The notes: generated by a model not told the origin, from the sequence alone. 41,936 nt of DNA from Pseudomonas spelaei (GCF_009724245.1 NZ_WNNK01000037.1:1-41936), one strand, 5' to 3'; shown: positions 1-6,341, counted from the stretch's first letter. Numbers and translations: made by a program.

Positions 1-256
1 ATGCTGCGGGGGTCAGGGTGTACATAGTCGAGCGCCCCATGCGTTCGCGAAACGACAGAATCCCAGTTGTCCCCAGCCACTTAATTGCCGACTGAACCGT
101 GCGCTCACCCAAGCAAGTACGCTCAACGATTCGGGCAACTGAAGGCCAGCAAACACCCTCGTCGTTTGCGTTGTCAGCCAGTGATATCAGAACAGCCTTC
201 TGCGGGCCGCTCATGCCTTGCAACGGCCAGCACAGGCTCATGATTATGGTGCTCAT
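1..256 (-). CDS. Phage replication protein, O-like, winged-helix N-terminus (partial)
   Basis: The leftward frame starts with ATG at 256 and runs off the left edge, so only about 85 residues are visible. The segment with GPQKAVLISLADNANDEG, then CWPSVARIVERTCLGERTV and a later TGILSFRER, is the helix-turn-helix pattern found at the N-terminus of many phage O/DnaT-like replication initiators. The family role is binding the phage origin and recruiting helicase. It overlaps the preceding gene by ATGA (253-256), so it is translationally coupled in the cro operon. Position downstream of cro matches lambda O. The C-terminal half is not visible. Confidence 0.75.
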   Translation of the reverse strand, partial: MSTIIMSLCWPLQGMSGPQKAVLISLADNANDEGVCWPSVARIVERTCLGERTVQSAIKWLGTTGILSFRERMGRSTMYTLTPAA

Positions 257-477
257 GCGGAAACATCCTGGGCAGGTGCCAGGGACGCCTTCAAATAATC
301 GAGGCATTCCCGGCGGTATTGGGACTTGGATGCATGCGAGTACTGGCCGCTGATCATGAGAGCGGCATTCATCGCTGCGGTTTGATTTGTGATCTGGTGT
401 CGAGACACCTTTTCAGGGCCGTCGGAAAGTGTCGCGACATCGCCTGAACTGTTGACTGTGGGGGCGTTATTGATCAT
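253..477 (-). CDS. Small phage protein between cro and the replication gene
   Basis: A 74-residue leftward frame with a good GAGGTG Shine-Dalgarno (482-487) ahead of ATG at 477 and an ATGA overlap with the replication gene. I do not recognise the family. It has a polar N-terminus and a C-terminal segment with YRRECLDYLKASLAP that looks helical. It sits where lambda has cII, but it shows no CII-like helix-turn-helix. Its start codon and ribosome binding site lie under an opposing promoter with a short terminated transcript (see 452-529), so its expression may be controlled by antisense transcription. Confidence 0.65.
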   Translation of the reverse strand: MINNAPTVNSSGDVATLSDGPEKVSRHQITNQTAAMNAALMISGQYSHASKSQYRRECLDYLKASLAPAQDVSA

Positions 478-480
478 TAT
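452..480 (+). promoter_or_regulatory. Sigma-70 promoter of a short antisense RNA (oop-like)
   Basis: TTGACT (452-457), a 17-bp spacer and CATTAT (475-480) form a near-consensus promoter reading rightward, opposite to the cro-replication operon. A strong terminator follows at 505-529 with no open frame between. Lambda has an equivalent arrangement, the oop RNA, read against the cII-O region. Confidence 0.5.
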
Positions 481-486
481 TCACCT

Positions 487-529
487 CGAAATAAAGCTGT
501 ACTGAACCGCCCTGCCAGGCGGTTTTTTT
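487..529 (+). ncRNA. Predicted short antisense RNA, oop-like
   Basis: If transcription starts about 7 nt after the -10 box at 475-480, the product would be roughly 40-50 nt and end in the terminator hairpin 505-529. It would be antisense to the leader of the leftward gene starting at 477, beginning next to that gene's Shine-Dalgarno. This is inferred from promoter and terminator geometry plus analogy with lambda oop; there is no sequence homology evidence. Confidence 0.35.
505..529 (+). terminator. Rho-independent terminator facing rightward
   Basis: ACCGCC (506-511) and GGCGGT (518-523) pair around a 6-nt loop, followed by a run of seven T (523-529). On the other strand the stem has no T-run after it, so it stops only rightward transcription. 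No protein gene precedes it on this strand. Confidence 0.75.
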
Positions 530-621
530 ATGTCTGCAATTTGGGTACTGGATGAATCAACAGCTAATCCAGATCACTACTTCCGCCGCTCAAAGAGGCG
601 GAAAATCACTACATCAAGCGC

Positions 622-816
622 TCAAGCTACTGATCGTTGAGACGGGAACGGACGCTGTTCTTGAGCAGACAAAGTGCCGTCCTCCTCGACAGTCACGAAA
701 ACATCTCGACCAACGCGGATGGCTTTGCTCAGAGCGCCCTGGGTGCACCCGAGCATCTGGGCCGCCTTTGTGTGCCCATGCTCTTTGGCAAATTCAGTTA
801 GTGGGATACGGCGCAT
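622..816 (-). CDS. cro: Cro repressor
   Basis: A 64-residue protein that aligns along its full length with lambda Cro (66 residues). It has the TKAAQMLGCTQGALSKAI helix-turn-helix at about residues 16-33, followed by the strand GRDVFVTVEEDGTLSAQE and a PFPS tail matching lambda Cro's EVKPFPS end. Cro binds the immunity operators and turns off the repressor promoter and early transcription in the lytic cycle. It is the first gene of the leftward operon and lies divergent to the CI-like gene, with three operator sites between them. The ATG at 816 is 30 nt from the promoter -10 box. Confidence 0.92.
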   Translation of the reverse strand: MRRIPLTEFAKEHGHTKAAQMLGCTQGALSKAIRVGRDVFVTVEEDGTLSAQEQRPFPSQRSVA

Positions 817-845
817 TGCGGCGTCCTCGACAAGTATTCATTAGA

Positions 846-915
846 AGTATGACCGCCGGTATTGTTAATAGTCAATACCGGCGATATTGGTTAACTCAAT
901 ACCGCAGGTAATAAC
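846..915. promoter_or_regulatory. OR-like immunity region: PR, PRM and three 17-bp operators
   Basis: Three 17-bp sites fitting CAATACCGNCGGTATTG lie at 848-864, 873-889 and 897-913, with centre spacings of 25 and 24 bp, close to lambda OR1-OR3. The leftward PR has TTGACT (875-870), an 18-bp spacer and CATACT (851-846), overlapping the first two sites. The rightward PRM candidate has TTGGTT (887-892), a 16-bp spacer and TAATAA (909-914). The third site lies over PRM, as in lambda where Cro bound at OR3 blocks repressor synthesis. CI and Cro binding is inferred from the layout. Confidence 0.85.
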
Positions 916-923
916 ATCAGCAG

Positions 924-1715
924 ATGAAGAAAGATTCTCGAAGGCTCCCGCTGGCCGATTGGCAGCTCCAAGACAGCGCTCGACTGAAAGCGCTTTTCCA
1001 GGCGAAACGTGGAGAGCTGAAGCTCACCCAGGAAAAGATTGCGGGAGAGCTTGGCGACGGAGTTACGCAGGGCGCTGTGAGCCATTTCATGAATGGGCGA
1101 ACCGCGCTTAGCATCAACGCTGCGGTTGTTTTTGCCAGGGCGCTCCAGGTCCCGGTTTCAGAAATAAGCCCTACTCTTGCAGCTCAGATAGAGAAGATGA
1201 CCTCGGGCATTCCAGGGCGTCACAGTGACGACTCGGCAGGCGACAGCCGCATTCCGCCGCGAAATTTTGATCTCGCCGACGACAATAACTACACCGGCGT
1301 GCTGCAGCTGACCGCTCGTGGTTCAACCGGCGCTGGCGAAGATAATTCGCACGTCGAGATCCGGGGTGTCATGGCCTTCAAATCGCAATGGCTGCGCGCG
1401 AACAACCTAAACCAGCGCCACCTCGACGTGATTTACGCCAACGGACACAGCATGGAGCCGACCATCAATGATGGTGACGTGCTGTTGATCGACGAATCAA
1501 AGCTCGAGCCTAAAGACGGGCAGATTTTCGCCATGCAAAGCGAGTCCAAAGGAACAATTGTGAAGCGCCTGGTGAAGTCGGACTTCGATGGATGGATCAT
1601 CCGTAGCGACAACCCGGACAAGGCACGCTATGGAGACGAGACACTGCGTGATGGCGAGATCAACGAAATTCGCATCATTGGGCGCGTTGTATGGCGCGGC
1701 GGAATGCTGTCGTGA
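924..1715 (+). CDS. CI-like prophage repressor (HTH plus S24 peptidase)
   Basis: A 263-residue repressor. The N-terminal helix-turn-helix spans about residues 33-62 (LTQEKIAGEL to NGRTALS). The C-terminal S24/LexA-type domain carries the catalytic serine in GHSMEPT (S176) and lysine in TIVKRL (K214). An Ala-Gly pair at 137-138 lies 38-39 residues before the serine, the same distance as lambda CI's cleavage site, so RecA-stimulated self-cleavage and SOS induction are likely. No Shine-Dalgarno precedes the ATG. The ATG lies only 10 nt after the PRM -10 box, so the PRM message should be leaderless, as lambda cI is. It maintains lysogeny by binding the five operators around it. Confidence 0.93.
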   Translation: MKKDSRRLPLADWQLQDSARLKALFQAKRGELKLTQEKIAGELGDGVTQGAVSHFMNGRTALSINAAVVFARALQVPVSEISPTLAAQIEKMTSGIPGRHSDDSAGDSRIPPRNFDLADDNNYTGVLQLTARGSTGAGEDNSHVEIRGVMAFKSQWLRANNLNQRHLDVIYANGHSMEPTINDGDVLLIDESKLEPKDGQIFAMQSESKGTIVKRLVKSDFDGWIIRSDNPDKARYGDETLRDGEINEIRIIGRVVWRGGMLS

Positions 1716-1981
1716 GCAATACCGCCTCTCGCAGTTTATCGACGGCCATCTTCATAGTTTTGGCTTGCGGACTCGCAGCGCTGGCTGTTAGCGCCGTCCT
1801 GTATTTGTTCAACCTACCCCAAGACGGATACGTCTTCCTTGCTGGCATGATTGCTGTCCTGCTTGCCGGGCTCGTTTCTGCTTTGAGGCGCGAGGGAGGG
1901 GCAAGGACAGAGGACGCTGTTTCGCTTATTGCCGGCATCAGTTTTTTTGTTTGGGTGGCCTGGAAAACCCTCAACAAATAG
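1712..1981 (+). CDS. Membrane protein coupled to the repressor gene (possible exclusion protein)
   Basis: The GTG start at 1712 overlaps the repressor stop codon (GTGA, 1712-1715), so it is probably translated with cI from the lysogenic transcript. The 89-residue product has three hydrophobic segments (about residues 10-32, 39-58 and 68-86) and no recognised domain. Lambda has rexA and rexB in the same place; RexB is a membrane protein used to exclude other phages. A superinfection-exclusion role is inferred from position and topology only. A terminator follows at 1998-2021. An in-frame ATG at 1691 is also possible but would overlap cI more. Confidence 0.7.
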   Translation: MSNTASRSLSTAIFIVLACGLAALAVSAVLYLFNLPQDGYVFLAGMIAVLLAGLVSALRREGGARTEDAVSLIAGISFFVWVAWKTLNK

Positions 1982-1997
1982 AGCAGCCAGCCAAACG

Positions 1998-2021
1998 AGC
2001 CCGCCGATGAGCGGGCTTTTT
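1998..2021 (+). terminator. Terminator of the repressor operon
   Basis: AGCCCGC (1998-2004) pairs with GCGGGCT (2011-2017) around a 6-nt loop, followed by T2017-T2021. It ends the cI-membrane protein transcript just before the second operator/promoter region. Confidence 0.85.
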
Positions 2022-2038
2022 ATTGACTTCTAAAAATA

Positions 2039-2081
2039 CATGACCGGCGGTATTGACCATTATAAATACCGGAGGTATTGT
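2039..2081 (+). promoter_or_regulatory. OL-like region: rightward early promoter with two operators
   Basis: Two 17-bp sites of the same consensus as the cro-cI operators lie at 2039-2055 and 2064-2080, with a centre spacing of 25 bp. They cover a promoter with TTGACC (2053-2058), a 17-bp spacer and TATTGT (2076-2081). This is the position and role of lambda OL/PL in mirror image: repressor bound here silences the early operon running to the integrase. A short inverted repeat (GCCGG 2092-2096 with CCGGC 2104-2108) follows just after the predicted start site. Confidence 0.82.
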
Positions 2082-2124
2082 TTACTTCGTCGCCGGATAA
2101 CAACCGGCCAGATGGAAGGCAGCG

Positions 2125-2643
2125 ATGAACCGGCCTCAACGGTTCAGAGGGTTGGCAACTGACCCGGGCGTGCAGCGTAAAGCGCCAAGACGAGTTATCC
2201 AGCGGGAGAACAAGCCGAAAGGCCCGTGGCTGGACAAACAATTTGATGGGGCCGGCGGCAGCGCCAGTAGCGGGAAGCCGGCAAGCGACACCAGAAGATT
2301 TCACGTCAGCGCCTGCATCAGGCGCTTTCGGAAACCAACCGGGAGTCACAACGATGGACGCAACAATCATCAGCGGAGCATGGAAGGGTCATCTCGGCCG
2401 TGGCCTTGCGCCGCGAGAACTTCAATACCTTCTGTCCTCTGCCCAGGGCAAGACAGCAAAGGAAATAGCCAGGCAGTACGACGTGGCCGCTTGCACCGTG
2501 GCCAAGCGGCTTTCCTGCGCCATGTTCAAACTCGGCGTGACTCGCCAGACAGCGATGATCGCCGAAGCCATGCGACGGCAGATCATCTCGCCGATGTGCT
2601 TCGTTCTGGCGGCTCTGATCGCCATGCACGCAATGATCGGTGA
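2125..2643 (+). CDS. Doubtful basic frame at the start of the early operon (N-like candidate)
   Basis: An ATG at 2125 has a strong GGAAGG Shine-Dalgarno (2114-2119) and is the first start codon after the early promoter. Its first 40 residues are very basic (RKAPRRVIQRENKPKG), reminiscent of the arginine-rich RNA-binding part of lambdoid N antiterminators, and a small hairpin lies just upstream at 2092-2108. Against it, the frame continues 290 nt into the LuxR-type gene, and that part looks like a shadow. The real product, if any, may be short or frameshifted. No homology is recognised. Confidence 0.22.
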   Translation: MNRPQRFRGLATDPGVQRKAPRRVIQRENKPKGPWLDKQFDGAGGSASSGKPASDTRRFHVSACIRRFRKPTGSHNDGRNNHQRSMEGSSRPWPCAARTSIPSVLCPGQDSKGNSQAVRRGRLHRGQAAFLRHVQTRRDSPDSDDRRSHATADHLADVLRSGGSDRHARNDR

Positions 2644-2737
2644 CGAGTCGATGCGTCGTGACCGCCGAGTACCGGAACGCCGTACAGCGCAAGTGAGGGT
2701 GACGCGCCGCGCTGAGCAACCGGTACTGCTCGCCTGA
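2354..2737 (+). CDS. LuxR-type HTH transcriptional regulator, phage-encoded
   Basis: A 127-residue protein preceded by GGGAG (2341-2345). Residues about 17-62 form a GerE/LuxR helix-turn-helix, with LAPRELQYLLSSAQGKTAKE then IARQYDVAACTVAKRLSC and a trailing LGVTRQTAMI. There is no receiver or autoinducer-binding domain, so it is a stand-alone DNA-binding module. A hydrophobic stretch (MCFVLAALIAMHAMI) follows, then an arginine-rich tail. It is the first clear gene of the early operon. A perfect hairpin (2308-2326) lies in its leader. The target is unknown. An upstream in-frame ATG at 2243 has no better ribosome site. Confidence 0.75.
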   Translation: MDATIISGAWKGHLGRGLAPRELQYLLSSAQGKTAKEIARQYDVAACTVAKRLSCAMFKLGVTRQTAMIAEAMRRQIISPMCFVLAALIAMHAMIGDESMRRDRRVPERRTAQVRVTRRAEQPVLLA

Positions 2738-2761
2738 TTAACCCAACCGAGGCATCCGCCC

Positions 2762-2923
2762 ATGAAACACGCAGCAGCAATAGCCCAGCTCGAAATCCAC
2801 GCATCCAACTGCGACAACAACGCAGCGATCCAGGAGCGTGAAGGCGAACACGAAAGCGCCGCCGCCAACCGCATCAACGCCGCCGACTATCGGCAGGCAA
2901 TCGAAGCACTCCAGGCCGAGTAA
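2762..2923 (+). CDS. Small phage protein, 53 residues
   Basis: ATG at 2762 follows the LuxR-type gene by 24 nt, with a GAGG about 11 nt upstream. The product starts MKHAAAIAQLEIHASNCDNN, is Ala- and Glu-rich, predicted all-helical, and ends YRQAIEALQAE. It resembles the short helical accessory proteins of phage early operons but no family is recognised. A terminator follows at 3049-3075. Confidence 0.6.
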   Translation: MKHAAAIAQLEIHASNCDNNAAIQEREGEHESAAANRINAADYRQAIEALQAE

Positions 2924-3048
2924 AGCCGGCCTGAAAGCTTATCAACTTAACCCTGGCGCGGAGGATTGGCAGCCATGTGAACCACAACGAACCCAAGACG
3001 CCAAAGCGTCTACCTGCGTGACGTAGGGAGGTCTATGTTTCGCACCGA

Positions 3049-3075
3049 AAGCCCGAGCAACCCTCGGGCTTTTTT
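3049..3075 (+). terminator. Rho-independent terminator within the early operon
   Basis: GCCCGAG (3051-3057) pairs with CTCGGGC (3063-3069) around CAACC, followed by T3070-T3075. Its place early in the PL-type operon resembles lambda tL1, which needs antitermination to be passed. Confidence 0.85.
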
Positions 3076-3178
3076 ACGCCTCGCCTTTATCCGTCAGCAC
3101 CCTCCCCTGCGCCCCACGGCAAACAGCAGGCGGTCAGGTTGCTGACGAATGAACGCAAGCCAACACAGAGGGAACGTC

Positions 3179-3463
3179 ATGCACCCACTTATCCAGCAAC
3201 GGTCAGAAGGGCTTGCGGCCCTCCGCGTCCGCACAACCATCGCCACCAGCACGCTGTACGCAATGATCGGCAAGGAGCTTCCCGTGCAAGAGGTTCGCTT
3301 CCAGGTAGTCAACAAGGGCAGCGGCGCCTATCACGTCGTTGAGCGCTCCACCGGCAAGGTCATGGGCATGTGCTTCACATGGAAGGCTGCGATCAATCGT
3401 GCCCAGGTACTGGAAGCTCGCGCAGACGGTAAGAAGGTGAATATCGATGGGTGGTTGCAATGA
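3179..3463 (+). CDS. Hypothetical phage protein
   Basis: I chose ATG 3179 because AGAGGGA (3167-3173) lies 5 nt upstream; an earlier ATG at 3149 lacks a clear site. The 94-residue product includes RFQVVNKGSGAYHVVERSTG and then KVMGMCFTWKAAINRAQVLE, a compact mixed alpha/beta pattern. The family is not recognised. Its stop overlaps the next start (ATGA at 3460-3463), so the two are coupled. Confidence 0.65.
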   Translation: MHPLIQQRSEGLAALRVRTTIATSTLYAMIGKELPVQEVRFQVVNKGSGAYHVVERSTGKVMGMCFTWKAAINRAQVLEARADGKKVNIDGWLQ

Positions 3464-3774
3464 TCGGCGAACCGATGGCCAACCCTCGGGACACGATCAG
3501 CGAGGAACTGAATCGGCAGTTGGATGCTTTCTTCGGTGCAGGCAAGACCGCCCAGATCATCCCGAACGGCGTCGGTGTTGATGGGCCTTTCAATGGCACC
3601 ACCGCCCACCACGAACGCCTCCGGAAAGAACGCGACAAGCTGGCACCCTCAGTGCGCGCCGAAGCGGACAAGGGCGTAGTAGCCAGCGTGGCGGCAAAGA
3701 ATCTGGGAATACACATCAAGCGCGTCACCCTGATCGCCCAGGAGAACGGCTTCAAGTTCGCCGACACCCCATGA
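3460..3774 (+). CDS. Hypothetical phage protein
   Basis: A 104-residue product, coupled to the previous gene by ATGA. The C-terminal part (ADKGVVASVAAKNLGIHIKR, then VTLIAQENGFKF) looks like a helix-turn-helix of the kind used by small phage or homeodomain-like DNA-binding proteins, but this is a weak resemblance. No name can be given. Another in-frame ATG (3475) is possible. Confidence 0.6.
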   Translation: MIGEPMANPRDTISEELNRQLDAFFGAGKTAQIIPNGVGVDGPFNGTTAHHERLRKERDKLAPSVRAEADKGVVASVAAKNLGIHIKRVTLIAQENGFKFADTP

Positions 3775-3965
3775 AGCGCATTAACAACCAGGTGCGACAA
3801 CGCCGGCGACAGGCATGGCTTGATTTGCCAACGCATGAAATCGAAGAGGTAGGCCATGGCCGAGGAAGAGCAGGAGCCGACAGCGGAGGCACTGAAGCAG
3901 CGCCGCAAGCGCGAGAAGGCGGCCGAGAAGAACGCTGCATTGGGCGTCGAGAAGTTTACGGTTGA
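3771..3965 (+). CDS. Doubtful small basic protein
   Basis: ATG 3771 overlaps the previous stop as ATGA, and the first 30 residues (MKRINNQVRQRRRQAWLDLP) look protein-like and very basic. The frame then overlaps the next gene by 110 nt, where its composition becomes Gly/Arg/Glu-rich as expected of a shadow. It may be a real short gene or an ancestral gene cut by the following one. Confidence 0.3.
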   Translation: MKRINNQVRQRRRQAWLDLPTHEIEEVGHGRGRAGADSGGTEAAPQAREGGREERCIGRREVYG

Positions 3966-4221
3966 GGTTGCAGGGATCTTCAAGAAAGACCTCAAGCGCC
4001 TGATGAAGCAGCACGGCTTCAACAACCAGCAGGAGGTACACCAGAACCTACTGCGCAACGTGATCGCCGCTGACTTCGAGATGGCGGCGCAGATGCTCAA
4101 GTGTGTCACGACACCTTTTGTTGTTACTGAAAAGGTGTCGCATATCATTCGAGCGGCGGGCCTGAAGTCGCTCGCCGACGAACCGCCCGAGCCTGACGAC
4201 GAAATCATCAATCCAAAGTAA
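3856..4221 (+). CDS. Hypothetical phage protein, charged helical N-terminus
   Basis: A 121-residue protein with a GAAGAGG ribosome site about 7 nt before ATG 3856. Residues 1-28 are Glu/Lys/Ala-rich and probably form a long helix. The rest (VEKFTVEVAGIFKKDLKRLM, then QEVHQNLLRNVIAAD) looks globular and helical, with an acidic tail. The family is not recognised. It is the last rightward gene before a leftward cargo gene that ends 3 nt downstream (convergent). Confidence 0.65.
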   Translation: MAEEEQEPTAEALKQRRKREKAAEKNAALGVEKFTVEVAGIFKKDLKRLMKQHGFNNQQEVHQNLLRNVIAADFEMAAQMLKCVTTPFVVTEKVSHIIRAAGLKSLADEPPEPDDEIINPK

Positions 4222-4224
4222 TTG

Positions 4225-4959
4225 TCACGCAGCCGGTTCATTGTTGGGTGCGACTGGAGCAGCAATTTTTTTAGGCTCAATATGCTTGAACACCTTTTTT
4301 GCGCGATACGGGATTATGTATGTCCCGATCAATATATGTTCAATAACCTCAAGAGCTAAGAGTAGCTGGCTTTTTGTATGGGCCTTCCCTCGATGCGCGG
4401 CGTTGTTTCCCAAAACCCGAATTTGGTGGAGTGTTTGAACACCTTCTTTAGTTACTAAAGATCGCTCATGTAGATCGTCTATTTTCTGTTCGAGGTTGCG
4501 ACCTTTCGCTTTCACATCAGAACAAATGGTATCCAATATAGCTCTTATACCGATCCCGCTGATAATCAGAAGGTCACTATCTAGCGCGCTTCGCGCCTCC
4601 TGGTAAATCTCACCTATGTCCAAGGGAAGGGAGGCATGATCTATGATCTTGGAGCCCACAACGCGACCAGGGTAATAGGTAACCGTCGCAATCCAATAGG
4701 TATTACCTTCATCATCATGGTCCCAGTCCTCAGAGTTTGACGACTCAACTCTGAAAGATATTTCTTCACACCCTAAGCACTGGATTATCTGATTGAAAGC
4801 GGTCCAATCAAAGGTATTGCCACCGCCGCAATCCTCGGAACCTCTTTCGGTGTAAGTTGCCACCACCTTGTGGTTTGACTTCAAGCAGCACTTCTTGCAA
4901 GGAAACTTTTCAATCGACTCGTCTAGCGTCACTTCGAATTTTTTCGTTATAGGCGCCAT
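4225..4959 (-). CDS. Zinc-ribbon plus DUF4145 (HEPN-like) protein, probable prophage cargo
   Basis: A 244-residue protein read against the early operon. The N-terminus has a zinc-ribbon pattern, C21-x2-C24 and C61-x2-C64. The C-terminus has the DUF4145 signature: GIGIRAILDTIC (135-146), GRNLEQKIDDL, then the IRVLGNNAAHRG motif with R181 and H189. DUF4145 is commonly grouped with HEPN-like domains and is often met in phage-defence and restriction neighbourhoods. It has its own GAGGGA ribosome site and a possible promoter (TTGATA at 5005-5000 on this strand). Its base composition is visibly richer in A+T than its neighbours. It is probably a lysogen-expressed cargo gene; a defence role is inference. 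Confidence 0.8.
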   Translation of the reverse strand: MAPITKKFEVTLDESIEKFPCKKCCLKSNHKVVATYTERGSEDCGGGNTFDWTAFNQIIQCLGCEEISFRVESSNSEDWDHDDEGNTYWIATVTYYPGRVVGSKIIDHASLPLDIGEIYQEARSALDSDLLIISGIGIRAILDTICSDVKAKGRNLEQKIDDLHERSLVTKEGVQTLHQIRVLGNNAAHRGKAHTKSQLLLALEVIEHILIGTYIIPYRAKKVFKHIEPKKIAAPVAPNNEPAA

Positions 4960-5051
4960 CTACGATCCCTCGCGTTATTTGAAAGATACAAATACCCCAT
5001 ATCAACGAATCACGCCAGCCGGCGAGGCAGGCGCACGCTTGGAGATAACCC

Positions 5052-5444
5052 ATGAGCACCTTTGCAGTGTTTGGAATGACCCTCGATGTCGCCATGGCCG
5101 AGGCCAGGAAGACTGTCAAAACGACCCGGCCCGACCCAAAGCGTCCCGGCTGCAAGATTGAGCTTTCGGTTGATGACTGGCTGTACAAGGTCGCCCAGAG
5201 GGCCGAACAGATCATGGGGGGGGTCAGGGTAAAGCAGCTCAGCCCGCTCTTCGACGCGCCGCAGTACGCGGAGCACTTCATTGAGCTTGCCCGCAAAGGC
5301 AGCAAATGCCGGGACATGCGAATCAAGGCCAAGCGCACGCTGGTCGACGCCCAGGGCGAGCCGATCATCAACCCTAAGACCAAGGCGCCGAAGGTCGGGT
5401 TTACGGAGTGGCCGCCGAAGCAACAAGACCAAGCGGCGGCCTAG
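5052..5444 (+). CDS. Hypothetical phage protein
   Basis: A 130-residue protein starting at ATG 5052 with GGAG about 7 nt upstream. It contains KIELSVDDWLYKVAQRAEQI, a helical middle and a basic C-terminal part (RIKAKRTLVDAQGEP, PKTKAPKVG). The family is not recognised. The rightward series resumes here after the DUF4145 insertion. Confidence 0.65.
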   Translation: MSTFAVFGMTLDVAMAEARKTVKTTRPDPKRPGCKIELSVDDWLYKVAQRAEQIMGGVRVKQLSPLFDAPQYAEHFIELARKGSKCRDMRIKAKRTLVDAQGEPIINPKTKAPKVGFTEWPPKQQDQAAA

Positions 5445-5464
5445 CACGCTCATATCAATTGCGC

Positions 5465-5659
5465 TTAGCGTTTTGCCGGAACAAGTAAAGTCAAATGATG
5501 AGAAAGCTCCCCCCTAAGCTCTGGAGGGATTTCAACGCCAAATACGATAAGCCACGAATCATCGGATCGATGCTGCTCGTGACACTTATAGGTGCCCACC
5601 TCGTTCGTTGTGATTTTGGCCAGCCTTGCAATCTCGTCATTTGTTGGCTTGTTGCTCAT
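5465..5659 (-). CDS. Small leftward phage protein, 64 residues
   Basis: An excellent GGGAGG Shine-Dalgarno 5-6 nt before ATG 5659 identifies this as a real gene within a longer open frame. The product starts MSNKPTNDEIARLAKITTNE and contains DDSWLIVFGVEIPPELRGEL. A perfect 6-bp hairpin (5674-5690) stands just upstream of the ribosome site. It is read against the early operon, like the genes at 7365-7804, so it probably has its own promoter. The function is unknown. Confidence 0.6.
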   Translation of the reverse strand: MSNKPTNDEIARLAKITTNEVGTYKCHEQHRSDDSWLIVFGVEIPPELRGELSHHLTLLVPAKR

Positions 5660-5762
5660 GTGCACCTCCCTGTCTCGGTGAAATACCGAGTCCTCAACTG
5701 ATAGCCCACAAACCTGGCTTCCGCCACTCCACCGCCCGGGCATGGCCCGGCAAGGACTCCCC

Positions 5763-6341
5763 ATGCCTACAGAAAACAAAGTCGCCGCGCCGCTGCAAGT
5801 AGAGCGCTCGACAGTCACCAAGCTGGTTATCACCGGCGCGCCGAACCTTGACCCGATCACCGTGTTCCTCGAGGACCTGGCCCCATGCAAGGGCAAGATC
5901 ACCGTCAGCTGCTGGGGCAAGAGCTGGACTGCCTACTGGGGTGGCATGTGGGACGGTCTGAATGTAGGGCAATTTTTCTGCGAGCTGAACACCAGCTACA
6001 TCATCGGCTACTTCGCCCAAGGGATGAGCTCTCAGCAGTTCAGCGCTGAAGCACTGGCCGACAAAGTTCGTCGGGAAATACTGCAGATGCGTAGGGATCA
6101 TGATCTCGACGATTCTGATGCCCGAGATCTGTATGACGAGGCGGATGACATCCGCCATGTGAACTCCATTGACTCACTTGGTGGTGCGCACCACCAGTTA
6201 ATGCGGCAGGTCCTTGGTGATGAGTGGTGGCATCTTAGCGTGGATGCGACCGAGCCAAATCCGGACTGGGATTATCTCGAACGAATCATTCAAGCCGTGC
6301 AGCAGGCATTACGCCAGGACCAGCAGGCGGTGGCGGCATGA
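5763..6341 (+). CDS. Conserved phage protein
   Basis: ATG 5763 is preceded by CGGCAAGGAC (5748-5757), a leader shared with the genes at 7887 and 8806. The 192-residue product has an N-terminal beta-rich part (TKLVITGAPNLDPITVFLED, then KITVSCWGKSWTAYWGGMWD) that I associate with a conserved lambdoid-phage protein of unknown role. A helical, acidic C-terminal part follows. It overlaps the next gene by ATGA. No function can be assigned. Confidence 0.7.
   Translation: MPTENKVAAPLQVERSTVTKLVITGAPNLDPITVFLEDLAPCKGKITVSCWGKSWTAYWGGMWDGLNVGQFFCELNTSYIIGYFAQGMSSQQFSAEALADKVRREILQMRRDHDLDDSDARDLYDEADDIRHVNSIDSLGGAHHQLMRQVLGDEWWHLSVDATEPNPDWDYLERIIQAVQQALRQDQQAVAA

Noticed and set aside
581..603. Hairpin after cro as a nutR boxB
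   Set aside because: Its stem and loop differ from the 2092-2108 hairpin after PL; a shared N protein would need matching boxB elements.
3035..3145. 36-codon frame with a good GGGAGG site
   Set aside because: It runs straight through the terminator at 3049-3075 and its product is low-complexity; probably a chance site.
5660..5920. Upstream extension of the leftward gene at 5465-5659
   Set aside because: The strong GGGAGG site fixes the start at 5659, and the extension overlaps the real rightward gene starting at 5763.
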